Of a stretch of DNA of 50,234 nt, positions 23,671-31,525 are shown piece after piece. The notes beneath the pieces are model-generated. The model saw only the letters and a list, made by a program, of their open reading frames with translations. It made no database searches and was not told the DNA's origin. Source of the DNA: Actinomycetes bacterium. Its GTDB lineage: Bacteria; Actinomycetota; Actinomycetes; Actinomycetales; Microbacteriaceae. The position numbers and the translations under genes were made by a program. The stretch is taken from contig JAEYZI010000032.1 of the NCBI GenBank assembly GCA_023428065.1, forward strand, positions 1 through 50,234. Direction: 5' to 3'. Position 1 is the stretch's first letter. Every line of letters begins with the position of its first letter.

Positions 23671-25166
23671 CGGGAGCCGCGGTGCTCGACGTGCTCACCG
23701 GCATCCTCGTCGTCGTGCTCATCGTCTTCGTTGCGACGGGCGCCGTGCCCGTCGTGACCGCCGCGTTCCACTTCCTCATGGTGCCGCTGCACGCCCTCGT
23801 CAACCACTATCGGCGTGCCGAACCGCACTTCCCCCGGGTCGCCGTCGTCATCCCCGCCTGGAACGAAGGGCTCGTGATCCGGGCGACGGTCGAGCGGATG
23901 CTGCAGCTCGCCTACCCGGCCGACCGCCTGCGTATCTACGTGGTCGACGACGCGTCGACCGACGACACCCCGGAGGTGATGGCGCAGCTCCAGGCGGCGA
24001 ACCCCGCGCAGGTGTACCCGCTCCGACGCGCGCGCGGCGGTCAGGGCAAGGCGCACACCCTCAACCACGGCCTCGAGGTGATCCTCGCGGACGACTGGGC
24101 GGAGGCCGTGCTCATCACCGACGCGGACGTGATCTTCCTGCCCGAGACGCTCGAGAAGATGACGCGCCACCTCGCCGACCCGAAGGTGGGCGCGGTCTCC
24201 GCCTACATCGCCGAGGGCAGCCGCGACCGCAACTACATGACGCGCTTCATCGCGATCGAGTACGTGCTCTCGCAGCTCGCCGCGCGCCGCGCACAGAACG
24301 TGCTCGGCGCTCAGGCGTGCCTCGCCGGCGGCGCCCAACTCCACTCGCGCGCCAACCTCGAGGCGATCGGCGGCCGCATCCCCACCGGCACGCTCGCCGA
24401 GGACACCGTCGCGACCTTCGAATCCCAGCTCCACGGCCGTCGCATGGTGTTCGAGCCGCGCGCCGTCGTGCTCGCCGAGGAGCCCCGCACGATCGACGGC
24501 CTGTGGAAGCAGCGGTTGCGCTGGGCGCGCGGCAACGTGCAGGTGTCGTGGATCTACCGCAAGGTCTGGTTCCGCCCGCACCGGGGCAACCACCTCGGCA
24601 ACGTCGCGTTCGGGCTGTCGTGGTTCAGCATCTTCCTGCTGCCCGTCGCGATGGTGCTCTCGTCCATCGGGCTCGTGGGCCTCTTCCTCCTGCAGAGCGA
24701 CCTCGCGCAGCTCGTGTTCCAGGCCCTGTGGGTCACGGCGTCGGTGTGCTTCCTGTTCTCGATGCTCGTCGGCATCCAGCTCGACCCGCGCGCGGGCCTC
24801 GGAGCGTGGCGCGAGGCGTTCCTCTTCCCCGGTCTCGTCTCCTTCGTCGTCATGATCGCGGCCCTCTTCCCCGGCCTCCTCGAGGAGCGGCTGCCGGGCC
24901 TGCTCGGCCTGCGGCTGGAGCCGGGCGGCGAGACGGCCCTCACGATCTTCGTGTACGTGTGGATCTCCGCGGCGATGCTCGGAGCCTGGGCGGCGCGGGT
25001 GGTCGAGCGCACGCGTGTGGGGCGCTGGCTCTCGCCCCTGCTCATCTACCTCGTGGGCTACGGGCCGATGCTGTGCGCCATCACCGTCGACTCGTACGTC
25101 AAGGAACTGCGGAAGGCGGACGCCTCCTGGATCAAGACCGAGAAGGTCGGAAGGGTGCTCGGATGA
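23667..25166 (+). CDS. Processive GT2 glycosyltransferase, PgaC/IcaA/BcsA-like
   Basis: 499-aa membrane glycosyltransferase. N-terminal helix (residues about 6-35), then the GT-A domain: VVIPAWNEG, VVDDASTDDT, the metal-binding TDADV, the acceptor-site AEDT and the processivity motif KQRLRW. At least four helices follow (ISWFSIFLLPVAMVL-like segment onward). This is the layout of enzymes polymerising and translocating beta-linked GlcNAc or glucose. With a PIG-L deacetylase in the same operon, a partly deacetylated poly-GlcNAc-like polymer is a candidate product (inference). It overlaps both neighbours by 4 bp. Confidence 0.88.
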   Translation: MTGAAVLDVLTGILVVVLIVFVATGAVPVVTAAFHFLMVPLHALVNHYRRAEPHFPRVAVVIPAWNEGLVIRATVERMLQLAYPADRLRIYVVDDASTDDTPEVMAQLQAANPAQVYPLRRARGGQGKAHTLNHGLEVILADDWAEAVLITDADVIFLPETLEKMTRHLADPKVGAVSAYIAEGSRDRNYMTRFIAIEYVLSQLAARRAQNVLGAQACLAGGAQLHSRANLEAIGGRIPTGTLAEDTVATFESQLHGRRMVFEPRAVVLAEEPRTIDGLWKQRLRWARGNVQVSWIYRKVWFRPHRGNHLGNVAFGLSWFSIFLLPVAMVLSSIGLVGLFLLQSDLAQLVFQALWVTASVCFLFSMLVGIQLDPRAGLGAWREAFLFPGLVSFVVMIAALFPGLLEERLPGLLGLRLEPGGETALTIFVYVWISAAMLGAWAARVVERTRVGRWLSPLLIYLVGYGPMLCAITVDSYVKELRKADASWIKTEKVGRVLG

Positions 25167-25312
25167 ACGCTCCGACACGCACCGAGACGGAGGCGGCACG
25201 CCGCGAGCTGCACCGCGACGCGCGCCGCGAGCTGTGGCTCATCCCCCAGGCGGTGCTCGCGATCGCGATCGTCGCGGCGATCGTCTGGGTGCGCGAGGCG
25301 TTCTTCGTATGA
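25163..25312 (+). CDS. 49-residue single-pass membrane protein
   Basis: Small protein with a basic/acidic N-terminal half (TRTETEAARRELHRDARREL) and one hydrophobic C-terminal helix (LIPQAVLAIAIVAAIVWV). Its reality is supported by exact ATGA overlaps with the glycosyltransferase gene upstream (25163-25166) and with the kinase gene downstream (25309-25312). Small membrane partners are known next to processive GT2 enzymes (PgaD, IcaD); an analogous role is inference, with no sequence match claimed. Confidence 0.75.
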   Translation: MNAPTRTETEAARRELHRDARRELWLIPQAVLAIAIVAAIVWVREAFFV

Positions 25313-27081
25313 CGAGAGGACTCGCGGGCATGACGCTGCGACGCTCCGGCGACGCGTGGGCGCGGTGGTACGCGATCATCGACGACCCGAGCCCCATCGT
25401 CAAGCAGGCGCCCACGGCGATCGCGCTCACGATCGCGCTCGTCCTCTCGCTCTCGCTCGACCACCTGCCCTTCGGCCCGGCCCCCACCGCCTGGTCGGGC
25501 GTCGCGCTCGTCGCGGTCGCGACCGCATTCGCCGGCTACCTCACCTGGCGGCGGGAGTTCGACGGCTTCGCCGTCGCGCTCGTGCCGATGGCGTCCCTCA
25601 TCGGGATCGGTCTCTTCCGCGCCGGCACCGGCGGATCGGCATCCATGTTCGGCGTGCTCATCCTGCTGCCCATCGTGTGGCTCGCCTCGCGACCCGGGCT
25701 CCGGAACGTCGTCATCGTGGGGGTGCTCACGACGATCGCGATCGCCATCCCGTACGTCACCGATCCGCCCCACGACGGCGCCACCTGGTTGCGCGTCGCG
25801 GTCGTGCCGATCGTCTACGTCATCACCGCCGCGATCGTCAACGAACTCAGCCGCGTGAGCCGGATACGCGCGGAGGAGGCCCACCGCCTCGCCGCCGAGC
25901 GCGCGGAGGCGCTCGAGGAGAACCTGCGCGTCGTCGTGCAGCTCCAGGAGAGCCAGACCAAGTACCTCGAGCTCGTCGAGCTGTTCCGCAGCGTGTGGAA
26001 CGCGAGCGTCGCGCAGGCCGTCATCGGCCTCGACCACGACGGCCTCGTGGTCGCCTGGAACCCGGGCGCCACCGAGCTGCTCGGCCCCGAGGATCTCGAC
26101 ACCGAGTACACGGCGCGCGTCGACAGCTTCTTCTCCCCCGAGACGCTCGCCTCGCTCGACCCGGATGCGGTGGCCGCGCCCGGCGATCCGCTCCCGCCGG
26201 GACTCCGCTCGCTCTTCACGCGCGCCGACCGCGGCGAGGCGGTCACGCGCGAGCTCGACATGCGCCGTGAGGACGGCAGCAGCGTGCCCGTGCGGTTGAC
26301 CGTCACGATCCGCCGCGACGGCGGCGGCCGCGCGGTCGGCTATCTGCTCGTCGCGATCGACGAGACGCGCACGATCGAGGCGGCGCGCATGAAGGACGAG
26401 TTCGTGGGGATGATCTCGCACGAGCTGCGCACCCCGCTGAGCTCGATCCTCGGCTACCTCGACCTCCTGCGCGACGACCCCGCCCATCCGCTGAGCGACG
26501 AGCAACTGCAGTTCCTCGGGGTCGCCGAACGCAACGCGCGGCGACTGCTCCGGCTCGTGGGCGACCTGCTGTTCACGGCGCAGGTGGAGTCGGGGCAGTT
26601 CCCGCTCGACGTGCAGCCGATCGACCTCGCGCCCCTCGTGCGCGCGTCGATCGACTCCGCGCGCCCCTCGGCCGAGGCCGCGGGCGTCGAGCTCGTCGCC
26701 GAGGTGCCCGCGGCGCCCGTGCGCGTTGTCGCCGACCCCGTGCGCATCGGCCAGGCGGTCGACAACCTCGTGGCGAACGCCATCAAGTTCACGCGCCGCG
26801 ACGGCCACATCGTCGTCGGACTCGGCGTCGACGACAGCGCCGCCACCATCAGCGTGCGCGACACGGGCATCGGCATCCCGCCCGACGAGGTCGACCGGCT
26901 CTTCACGCGCTTCTTCCGCGCGAGAACCGCGACCCACAACGCCATACCCGGCGTCGGCCTCGGCCTCAACATCACTAAGGCGATCGTGACCGCCCACGGC
27001 GGGTGGATGGACGTCACGAGCACCGAGGGCGTCGGCACAGAGTTCCGCATCGCCCTCCCGCGCACGCCCGATCCGCGCTAG
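25309..27081 (+). CDS. PAS-containing sensor histidine kinase
   Basis: 590 aa. Residues about 35-180 hold five or six membrane segments, followed by a coiled coil (RAEEAHRLAAERAEALEENL). A PAS domain spans about 235-350 (AVIGLDHDGLVVAWNPGATELLG). HisKA follows with the phospho-accepting H371 in ISHELRTPLSS, then the ATPase domain with N box DNLVANAIKF, G1 DTGIGI and G2 GVGLGLNI. It is the last gene of the six-gene unit and the obvious partner for the receiver of the PIG-L fusion at its head (inference). Its stop overlaps that of the convergent aldo/keto reductase. Confidence 0.92.
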   Translation: MTRGLAGMTLRRSGDAWARWYAIIDDPSPIVKQAPTAIALTIALVLSLSLDHLPFGPAPTAWSGVALVAVATAFAGYLTWRREFDGFAVALVPMASLIGIGLFRAGTGGSASMFGVLILLPIVWLASRPGLRNVVIVGVLTTIAIAIPYVTDPPHDGATWLRVAVVPIVYVITAAIVNELSRVSRIRAEEAHRLAAERAEALEENLRVVVQLQESQTKYLELVELFRSVWNASVAQAVIGLDHDGLVVAWNPGATELLGPEDLDTEYTARVDSFFSPETLASLDPDAVAAPGDPLPPGLRSLFTRADRGEAVTRELDMRREDGSSVPVRLTVTIRRDGGGRAVGYLLVAIDETRTIEAARMKDEFVGMISHELRTPLSSILGYLDLLRDDPAHPLSDEQLQFLGVAERNARRLLRLVGDLLFTAQVESGQFPLDVQPIDLAPLVRASIDSARPSAEAAGVELVAEVPAAPVRVVADPVRIGQAVDNLVANAIKFTRRDGHIVVGLGVDDSAATISVRDTGIGIPPDEVDRLFTRFFRARTATHNAIPGVGLGLNITKAIVTAHGGWMDVTSTEGVGTEFRIALPRTPDPR

Positions 27082-27977
27082 TCGGTCGGGGGTGCGGGCG
27101 GGGTGCCGAGCGCGTCGAGCGCAGCCCAGAACTCGACGTCGATGACGGCGTGCTCGTGCGCCTCGAGCTCCGCGAGCCGCGCGATCGAGTTGACGCCGAC
27201 GACCGTCGTGTGGATGCGCGGGTCGCGCATCGAGAAGTGCAGCGCGGCCGCCGCGGGCGCCACGCCCCACTCGGCGCACAGCGCGCGGAAGCGGTCCACG
27301 TGCGCGAGGAACTCGGGGCTCGGCTCGGAATAGCCGTAGGTGCGGCCCCGGAAGTTGTCGCCCGCGAGGATGCCCGAACCGAACGGCGCGGCGTTGAACA
27401 CCGTCATGCCGCGCTCGGTCGCGAGGTCGAGGATGCGCTCGGCGGACCGGTCGACCACGGTGTACCGGTTGTGTGTGAGCACGACGTCGAACGCGTCGGT
27501 CTTCACGTACTCCTCGACGAGCTCGCGCCGCCCTGCCGCGATGCCGATCGCGCCGATCCGTCCCTGCTCGCGCAGGCGCAGCAGCACGTCGACGGCTCCG
27601 CCGGGCGCCATCGCGTCCGCGACCGAGATCGTGTACGGGTCGTGCAGCTGGTAGAGCGGGAGCGTCTCGAGGCCCAGGCGCTCCGTCGACTCCTCGAAGC
27701 TGCGCCGCATCCGGTCTCCCGTGAAGGCGCCCGTCACCGGATCCTGGTCGCCCTTCGAGAACACGTAGCGGTCCTCGGGCAGCCCGCCGAGCTCGCGGAT
27801 GGCGGCGCCGAGCAGGCGCTCGCTCTCGCCGTCGGCGTAGTTGTTCGAGGTGTCGGCCTGGTGATACCGCGACGCGAGCACCGCCGTCGCGAGCGACAGG
27901 TCGGCGCCGGGGCGCTTGCCGAGACCGGATGTGCCGACGGTGATGGGCTGCAGCGCGAGATCGAGCATGCTCACCAT
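27078..27977 (-). CDS. Aldo/keto reductase
   Basis: 299 aa from ATG 27977 (ATG 27968 and GTG 27974 are close alternatives). The AKR tetrad is visible: Asp and Tyr in ADTSNNYADGES, Lys in YVFSKGD, His in YQLHDP. C-terminal NADP-binding residues are in VGVNSIARLAE. It resembles the aldose/fucose dehydrogenase-like branch of the superfamily, but the substrate is open. It overlaps the upstream SGNH gene by a few bases, so the pair is probably co-transcribed. Confidence 0.87.
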   Translation of the reverse strand: MVSMLDLALQPITVGTSGLGKRPGADLSLATAVLASRYHQADTSNNYADGESERLLGAAIRELGGLPEDRYVFSKGDQDPVTGAFTGDRMRRSFEESTERLGLETLPLYQLHDPYTISVADAMAPGGAVDVLLRLREQGRIGAIGIAAGRRELVEEYVKTDAFDVVLTHNRYTVVDRSAERILDLATERGMTVFNAAPFGSGILAGDNFRGRTYGYSEPSPEFLAHVDRFRALCAEWGVAPAAAALHFSMRDPRIHTTVVGVNSIARLAELEAHEHAVIDVEFWAALDALGTPPAPPTD

Positions 27978-28585
27978 GCTGGCACGGTTCCCTCCGCCGC
28001 CTCCCAGGCCTCCGCGATGAGCTCGGCGCCGAGGGGCGTCGGATGCACGCCGTCCGCGGCGATCGCCTCCGGGCCGTGGTGCGCGGCGGCGACCGTCAGG
28101 ATGCGGTGCAACGGCACGAACGGCGCATGGAACTCGGTCGCGAGGGAGGCGACGGCGTCGCGCTTGCCCGCGAGGTCGTCGAGCCATTCGCGCTGGTCCT
28201 CGTCGACCGGCACGAGGAAGGGCTCGACGAGGATGAGCCGGGCGACCCCCGCCGCGCGCGCCGACTCGAGCAGCGACCGGTAGACCGCCTCGAAGTGGGC
28301 GGCGCTCGTGGTCAGGCCGCTGTCGAAGCGCCGCCAGGTGTCGTTGACGCCCACGTACACCGTGAGGAGGCTCGGCGCGAGGTCGAGCACGTCGGTCTGC
28401 CAACGGGCGTCGAGATCGCCGATCCGATCGCCGCCGATCCCGCGGTTGACGATCGTGCGGTCGTCGCCGCGGGCGGCGAAGCTCTCGGCGACGCGCCGCA
28501 CGTAGCCGGAGCCGAGGCCGTCGGGATCGTCGCGGCGGCCCGCGTCGGTGATCGAGTCGCCGATGAAGAGCACGGGACCGGTCAT
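27971..28585 (-). CDS. SGNH/GDSL hydrolase (GDSL_2 type)
   Basis: 204 aa. Block I is LFIGDSITDAG (nucleophile Ser near residue 11), block II GIGGDRI, block III VGVNDTW, block V ADGVHPTPLG. No signal peptide, so probably a cytoplasmic esterase or acetyl-sugar esterase. ATG 28585 is 6 nt after TACGCT (28592-28597, minus). It differs in sequence from the SGNH hydrolase at 6963-7724. Confidence 0.9.
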   Translation of the reverse strand: MTGPVLFIGDSITDAGRRDDPDGLGSGYVRRVAESFAARGDDRTIVNRGIGGDRIGDLDARWQTDVLDLAPSLLTVYVGVNDTWRRFDSGLTTSAAHFEAVYRSLLESARAAGVARLILVEPFLVPVDEDQREWLDDLAGKRDAVASLATEFHAPFVPLHRILTVAAAHHGPEAIAADGVHPTPLGAELIAEAWEAAEGTVPAW

Positions 28586-28591
28586 GAGGCG

Positions 28592-28597
28592 AGCGTA
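28592..28597 (-). promoter_or_regulatory. -10 element, leaderless start
   Basis: TACGCT on the minus strand, 6 nt before ATG 28585. Confidence 0.45.
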
Positions 28598-28621
28598 GGG
28601 CACCGGGGTGATGATGGAGCC

Positions 28622-29260
28622 ATGGGCGATGTGCACGCGATCGTGCTGCCGGGCGGCGGATACCACCGCCACGCACCTCACGAGGGAGAGCCCGTCGCGG
28701 CGTGGCTGCGCGGGCTCGGCTACGGCGCGAGCGTCTTCGCCTACCCCGTTCTCACCCGGCATCCCGGCCCGCTCGACGCCGTGCGCGCCGAGGTGCGCCG
28801 GGTGCGCGCGGACGGCGCGCGGCGTGTCGTGCTCGTCGGCTTCTCGGCCGGGGGTCACGCCGCGGGCATGGCGGCCTACGCATCCGGGTCCGCCCCCGAC
28901 GAGCGCGTCGACGGTGTCGTGCTGGGGTACGCCGTCGTGTCGATGATGCTCGCGACCCATCGCGGATCGCGCCGCAATCTGCTCGGCGACGCCGCCTCGT
29001 GGGAGACGCGACGCGCGACCTCGCTCGACCTCGTGGTGACGCCCGCCGCCCCGCCGAGCTTCGTGTGGCACACCGCCGAGGATCCCGTCGTCCCCGTGCA
29101 GCACTCCTACCTGCTCGGGATGGCGCTCGCCGGCGCCGACGTCCCGCACGAGGTGCACGTGCTCCCCGGCGCGGTGCACGGCGTCGGCCTCGCCGAGGGC
29201 ACCCCCGCGGGCGTCTGGACGGACCTCGCCGCGGCGTGGCTCGACCGGCTGGCGACCTAG
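28622..29260 (+). CDS. Alpha/beta hydrolase, BD-FAE-like
   Basis: 212-aa small hydrolase. The oxyanion segment is LPGGGYHRHAPHE, the nucleophile elbow GFSAGGHAAG, the acid site in HTAEDPVVPV and the catalytic His in PGAVHGVG. The pattern fits the acetyl-esterase/lipase (Aes, BD-FAE) group. The ATG start at 28622 is the first codon before VHAIVLPGGG. It is convergent with the acyl-CoA dehydrogenase-like gene, their stops overlapping by 4 bp. Confidence 0.85.
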   Translation: MGDVHAIVLPGGGYHRHAPHEGEPVAAWLRGLGYGASVFAYPVLTRHPGPLDAVRAEVRRVRADGARRVVLVGFSAGGHAAGMAAYASGSAPDERVDGVVLGYAVVSMMLATHRGSRRNLLGDAASWETRRATSLDLVVTPAAPPSFVWHTAEDPVVPVQHSYLLGMALAGADVPHEVHVLPGAVHGVGLAEGTPAGVWTDLAAAWLDRLAT

Positions 29261-30375
29261 GCGGGCCCGAGCACGTTCTGCGCGACCGTCGCGTGCACCG
29301 ACTCCGTGTCGGAGGGGTGGTAGATGCCGGCGAGCACGTCGCGCTGCAGGCGCACGAGCTCGCTTCCGCTGCGGTAGCCGCCGCCCCCCGCGACGCGCAT
29401 CGCCTGATCCACGACGTAGCGCGCGGTCTCGGTCGAGCGGTGCTTGACGCCCGTGAGGTCGCGGAACCAGCGTGCCCCACGGTCGACGCGGTCGTCGACG
29501 TCGCTCGCGATCGACTCGAGCTGTGGGGCGAGCGCGTCGAGGGCGAGCGCGGCATCCGCGACCCTCCAGCGGATGTCGGGGTCCGCCGCGTAGGGCGCTC
29601 CCCCGTTCTTGAGGCTCGTGCGCGACCGGGCCGCCTCGACCGCGAGCTCGAGCGCGCGGTCGGCGATGCCCGCGTAGACGGCGGCGATGAGGGTGAGGAA
29701 GTTGGCGAACAGCGCGAAGATGAACGGGTCGGCGTTGGGACCGACCGGCAGGAAGCGCACGATGCGCTCGTCGGGGATCACGGCGCCCTCGAGCTTCGTC
29801 GTGCGCGACTGCGTCGCGCGCATGCCGAGCGTGTCCCAGTCGTCGAGCGTCGTGACTCCCGCGTCGTCGCGCGTGAGGATGCCGTGCACGAGCCGCGGGG
29901 CGCCGTCGCCCTCGCTCTGCTTGCCGAACACGATGAGGCGCGTCCACGCGGGGGCGAGCGAGGTGAAGATCTTCGTGCCCGTGAACGCGAAACCTGCCAC
30001 GGGGGTTTCGACCCGTTCGACGCGCGTGAGCGAGTCCCACATGACGAGGTCGTTGCCGGGCTCCGAGTTGCCGAACGCGAAGAGCTCGCCCCGCTCGGCG
30101 TCCTCGAGCACCCACGCGAGCGAGTCGTCGCCGCGCTCGGCGAGGGTGCGGGCGATGCCCACGACGACGAGGTGCATGTTGACGGCGAGCGCCGTCGCGG
30201 GCGCGTACGCGGCGAGCAGCCGCTGATCGCGCACCGACTCGGCGAGGCTCCGCGGGCGAAGATAGCCCGCCTCGCGCAGCTCGGTCAGATCCTCGTCGAA
30301 GAACAGGTTGTCGCGGTCGTATCCGGCGGCGCGCGAGCGGATGCGCTCGAGCAGCTCGGGGCTCAGCACGGTCAC
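29257..30375 (-). CDS. Acyl-CoA dehydrogenase-family flavoprotein
   Basis: 372 aa with the ACAD layout: N-terminal helices, a central beta domain (FTGTKIFTSLAP, WDTLGMRATQS) and a C-terminal helical domain (VAGGGGYRSGSELVRLQRD). At the place where classical short/medium-chain enzymes carry the catalytic base (Y-E-G), this protein reads YHPSD, so it may be a flavin monooxygenase of the DszC/HpaH-like branch or another atypical ACAD instead of a beta-oxidation enzyme. GTG 30375 lies 6 nt after TAGCGT (30382-30387), indicating a leaderless message. Confidence 0.85.
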   Translation of the reverse strand: MTVLSPELLERIRSRAAGYDRDNLFFDEDLTELREAGYLRPRSLAESVRDQRLLAAYAPATALAVNMHLVVVGIARTLAERGDDSLAWVLEDAERGELFAFGNSEPGNDLVMWDSLTRVERVETPVAGFAFTGTKIFTSLAPAWTRLIVFGKQSEGDGAPRLVHGILTRDDAGVTTLDDWDTLGMRATQSRTTKLEGAVIPDERIVRFLPVGPNADPFIFALFANFLTLIAAVYAGIADRALELAVEAARSRTSLKNGGAPYAADPDIRWRVADAALALDALAPQLESIASDVDDRVDRGARWFRDLTGVKHRSTETARYVVDQAMRVAGGGGYRSGSELVRLQRDVLAGIYHPSDTESVHATVAQNVLGPA

Positions 30376-30381
30376 GCCCCC

Positions 30382-30387
30382 ACGCTA
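30382..30387 (-). promoter_or_regulatory. -10 element, leaderless start
   Basis: TAGCGT on the minus strand, 6 nt before GTG 30375. Confidence 0.55.
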
Positions 30388-30432
30388 CGCGGGGAGCGCC
30401 CGCCTCCGCTCGCGCGTCGGGACGCGCAAGGC

Positions 30433-31455
30433 TCACGCCGCGCCGAGCTGCCGGCGCGCCTCGTCGATCGTGCCGAGGATGTCGAGCGTCGCGTCGAGGG
30501 GATGCTCGGGCGCCTCGAGCCGACCGTCGGCCACGTGCCGCGCGACCGCGACGGCCTGATACGCGAGGCCGTCGCGCCACCGCATCCCCGTCTCGTCCTC
30601 CCAGTAGGCGTTGCCGCCGTCGATGCGGCCGAGGCGGAACCCGCCCGGTCCCACGAACGGCTCGACCTCGAGCTTCAGCCCGTTCGACCCCGCGACCATC
30701 GCGGTGATCGGCAGATCGACCGTCATGCTCGTGAACGAGCTCGCCGAGACGTCGTCGCTCCACCCGAGCACGACGCGCGCATCCGCATCCACCCCCGTGG
30801 GGGCGAGCTCGCCCGTCGCCGCGACCGAGTCGGGCCTCCCGAGGCAGAAGTGCGCCCACCACAGCGTGTAGACGCCGAGATCGAGCAGACTGCCCCCGCC
30901 GAGCGCGGGGTCGAAGGCGCGACTGTGCGGGTCGTACTCGAAGCGCCCCGCGAACGTCGCCGCGGCACCGGCCACCCGCCCGAGCTCGCCCTCGTCGAGC
31001 AGACGCCGGATGATCGTCGTCTGCGGCAGGAAGCGCGACCACATCGCCTCCATGGCGAAGACCCCCGCCATGCGCGCCGCGGCGACGATCTCGGCGGCGT
31101 CGGCGGCCGAGACGCCCATGGGCTTCTCGACGAGCACGTGCTTGCGCGCGTCGATCGCGAGCAACGCGAGCCGACGGTGCTCGGTGTGCGGCGCGGCCAC
31201 GTAGACGACGTCGACCTCGGGATCGGCGACGAGCTGCTCATAGGAGCCGTACGAACGCGGGATGCCGTGGCGCCCCGCGAACGCCGCCGCGCGCTCCTCG
31301 GAACGCGACGCGACCGCCACGACGCGCTGATCCGTGAAGCGATGCACCGCGGCGGTCCAGTCGTCGGCGATCGCGCCGGGGGCGAGCACGCCCCACCGCA
31401 GGACGGGACCGCCGCGCAGCGGCACGTGCGTCGACTCGGGGAACACGAAGGTCAT
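30433..31455 (-). CDS. Gfo/Idh/MocA-family oxidoreductase
   Basis: 340-aa NAD(P)-dependent sugar or cyclitol dehydrogenase. The Rossmann start is RWGVLAPGAIADDW, the family lysine motif is VLVEKPMGVSA (near residues 104-114), and the C-terminal beta-sheet domain follows with GGGSLLDLGVYTL. The substrate is unknown. ATG 31455 is 6 nt after TAGCGT (31462-31467, minus). No operon partner; the acyl-CoA dehydrogenase-like gene downstream has its own promoter. Confidence 0.9.
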   Translation of the reverse strand: MTFVFPESTHVPLRGGPVLRWGVLAPGAIADDWTAAVHRFTDQRVVAVASRSEERAAAFAGRHGIPRSYGSYEQLVADPEVDVVYVAAPHTEHRRLALLAIDARKHVLVEKPMGVSAADAAEIVAAARMAGVFAMEAMWSRFLPQTTIIRRLLDEGELGRVAGAAATFAGRFEYDPHSRAFDPALGGGSLLDLGVYTLWWAHFCLGRPDSVAATGELAPTGVDADARVVLGWSDDVSASSFTSMTVDLPITAMVAGSNGLKLEVEPFVGPGGFRLGRIDGGNAYWEDETGMRWRDGLAYQAVAVARHVADGRLEAPEHPLDATLDILGTIDEARRQLGAA

Positions 31456-31461
31456 CCCCGC

Positions 31462-31467
31462 ACGCTA
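31462..31467 (-). promoter_or_regulatory. -10 element, leaderless start
   Basis: TAGCGT on the minus strand, 6 nt before ATG 31455. Confidence 0.55.
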
Positions 31468-31525
31468 TCGGGTGCCGCGGGCCGTCCGCGCCGGGACGAC
31501 GACGCCCGGCATCCGGCAACCGGGC

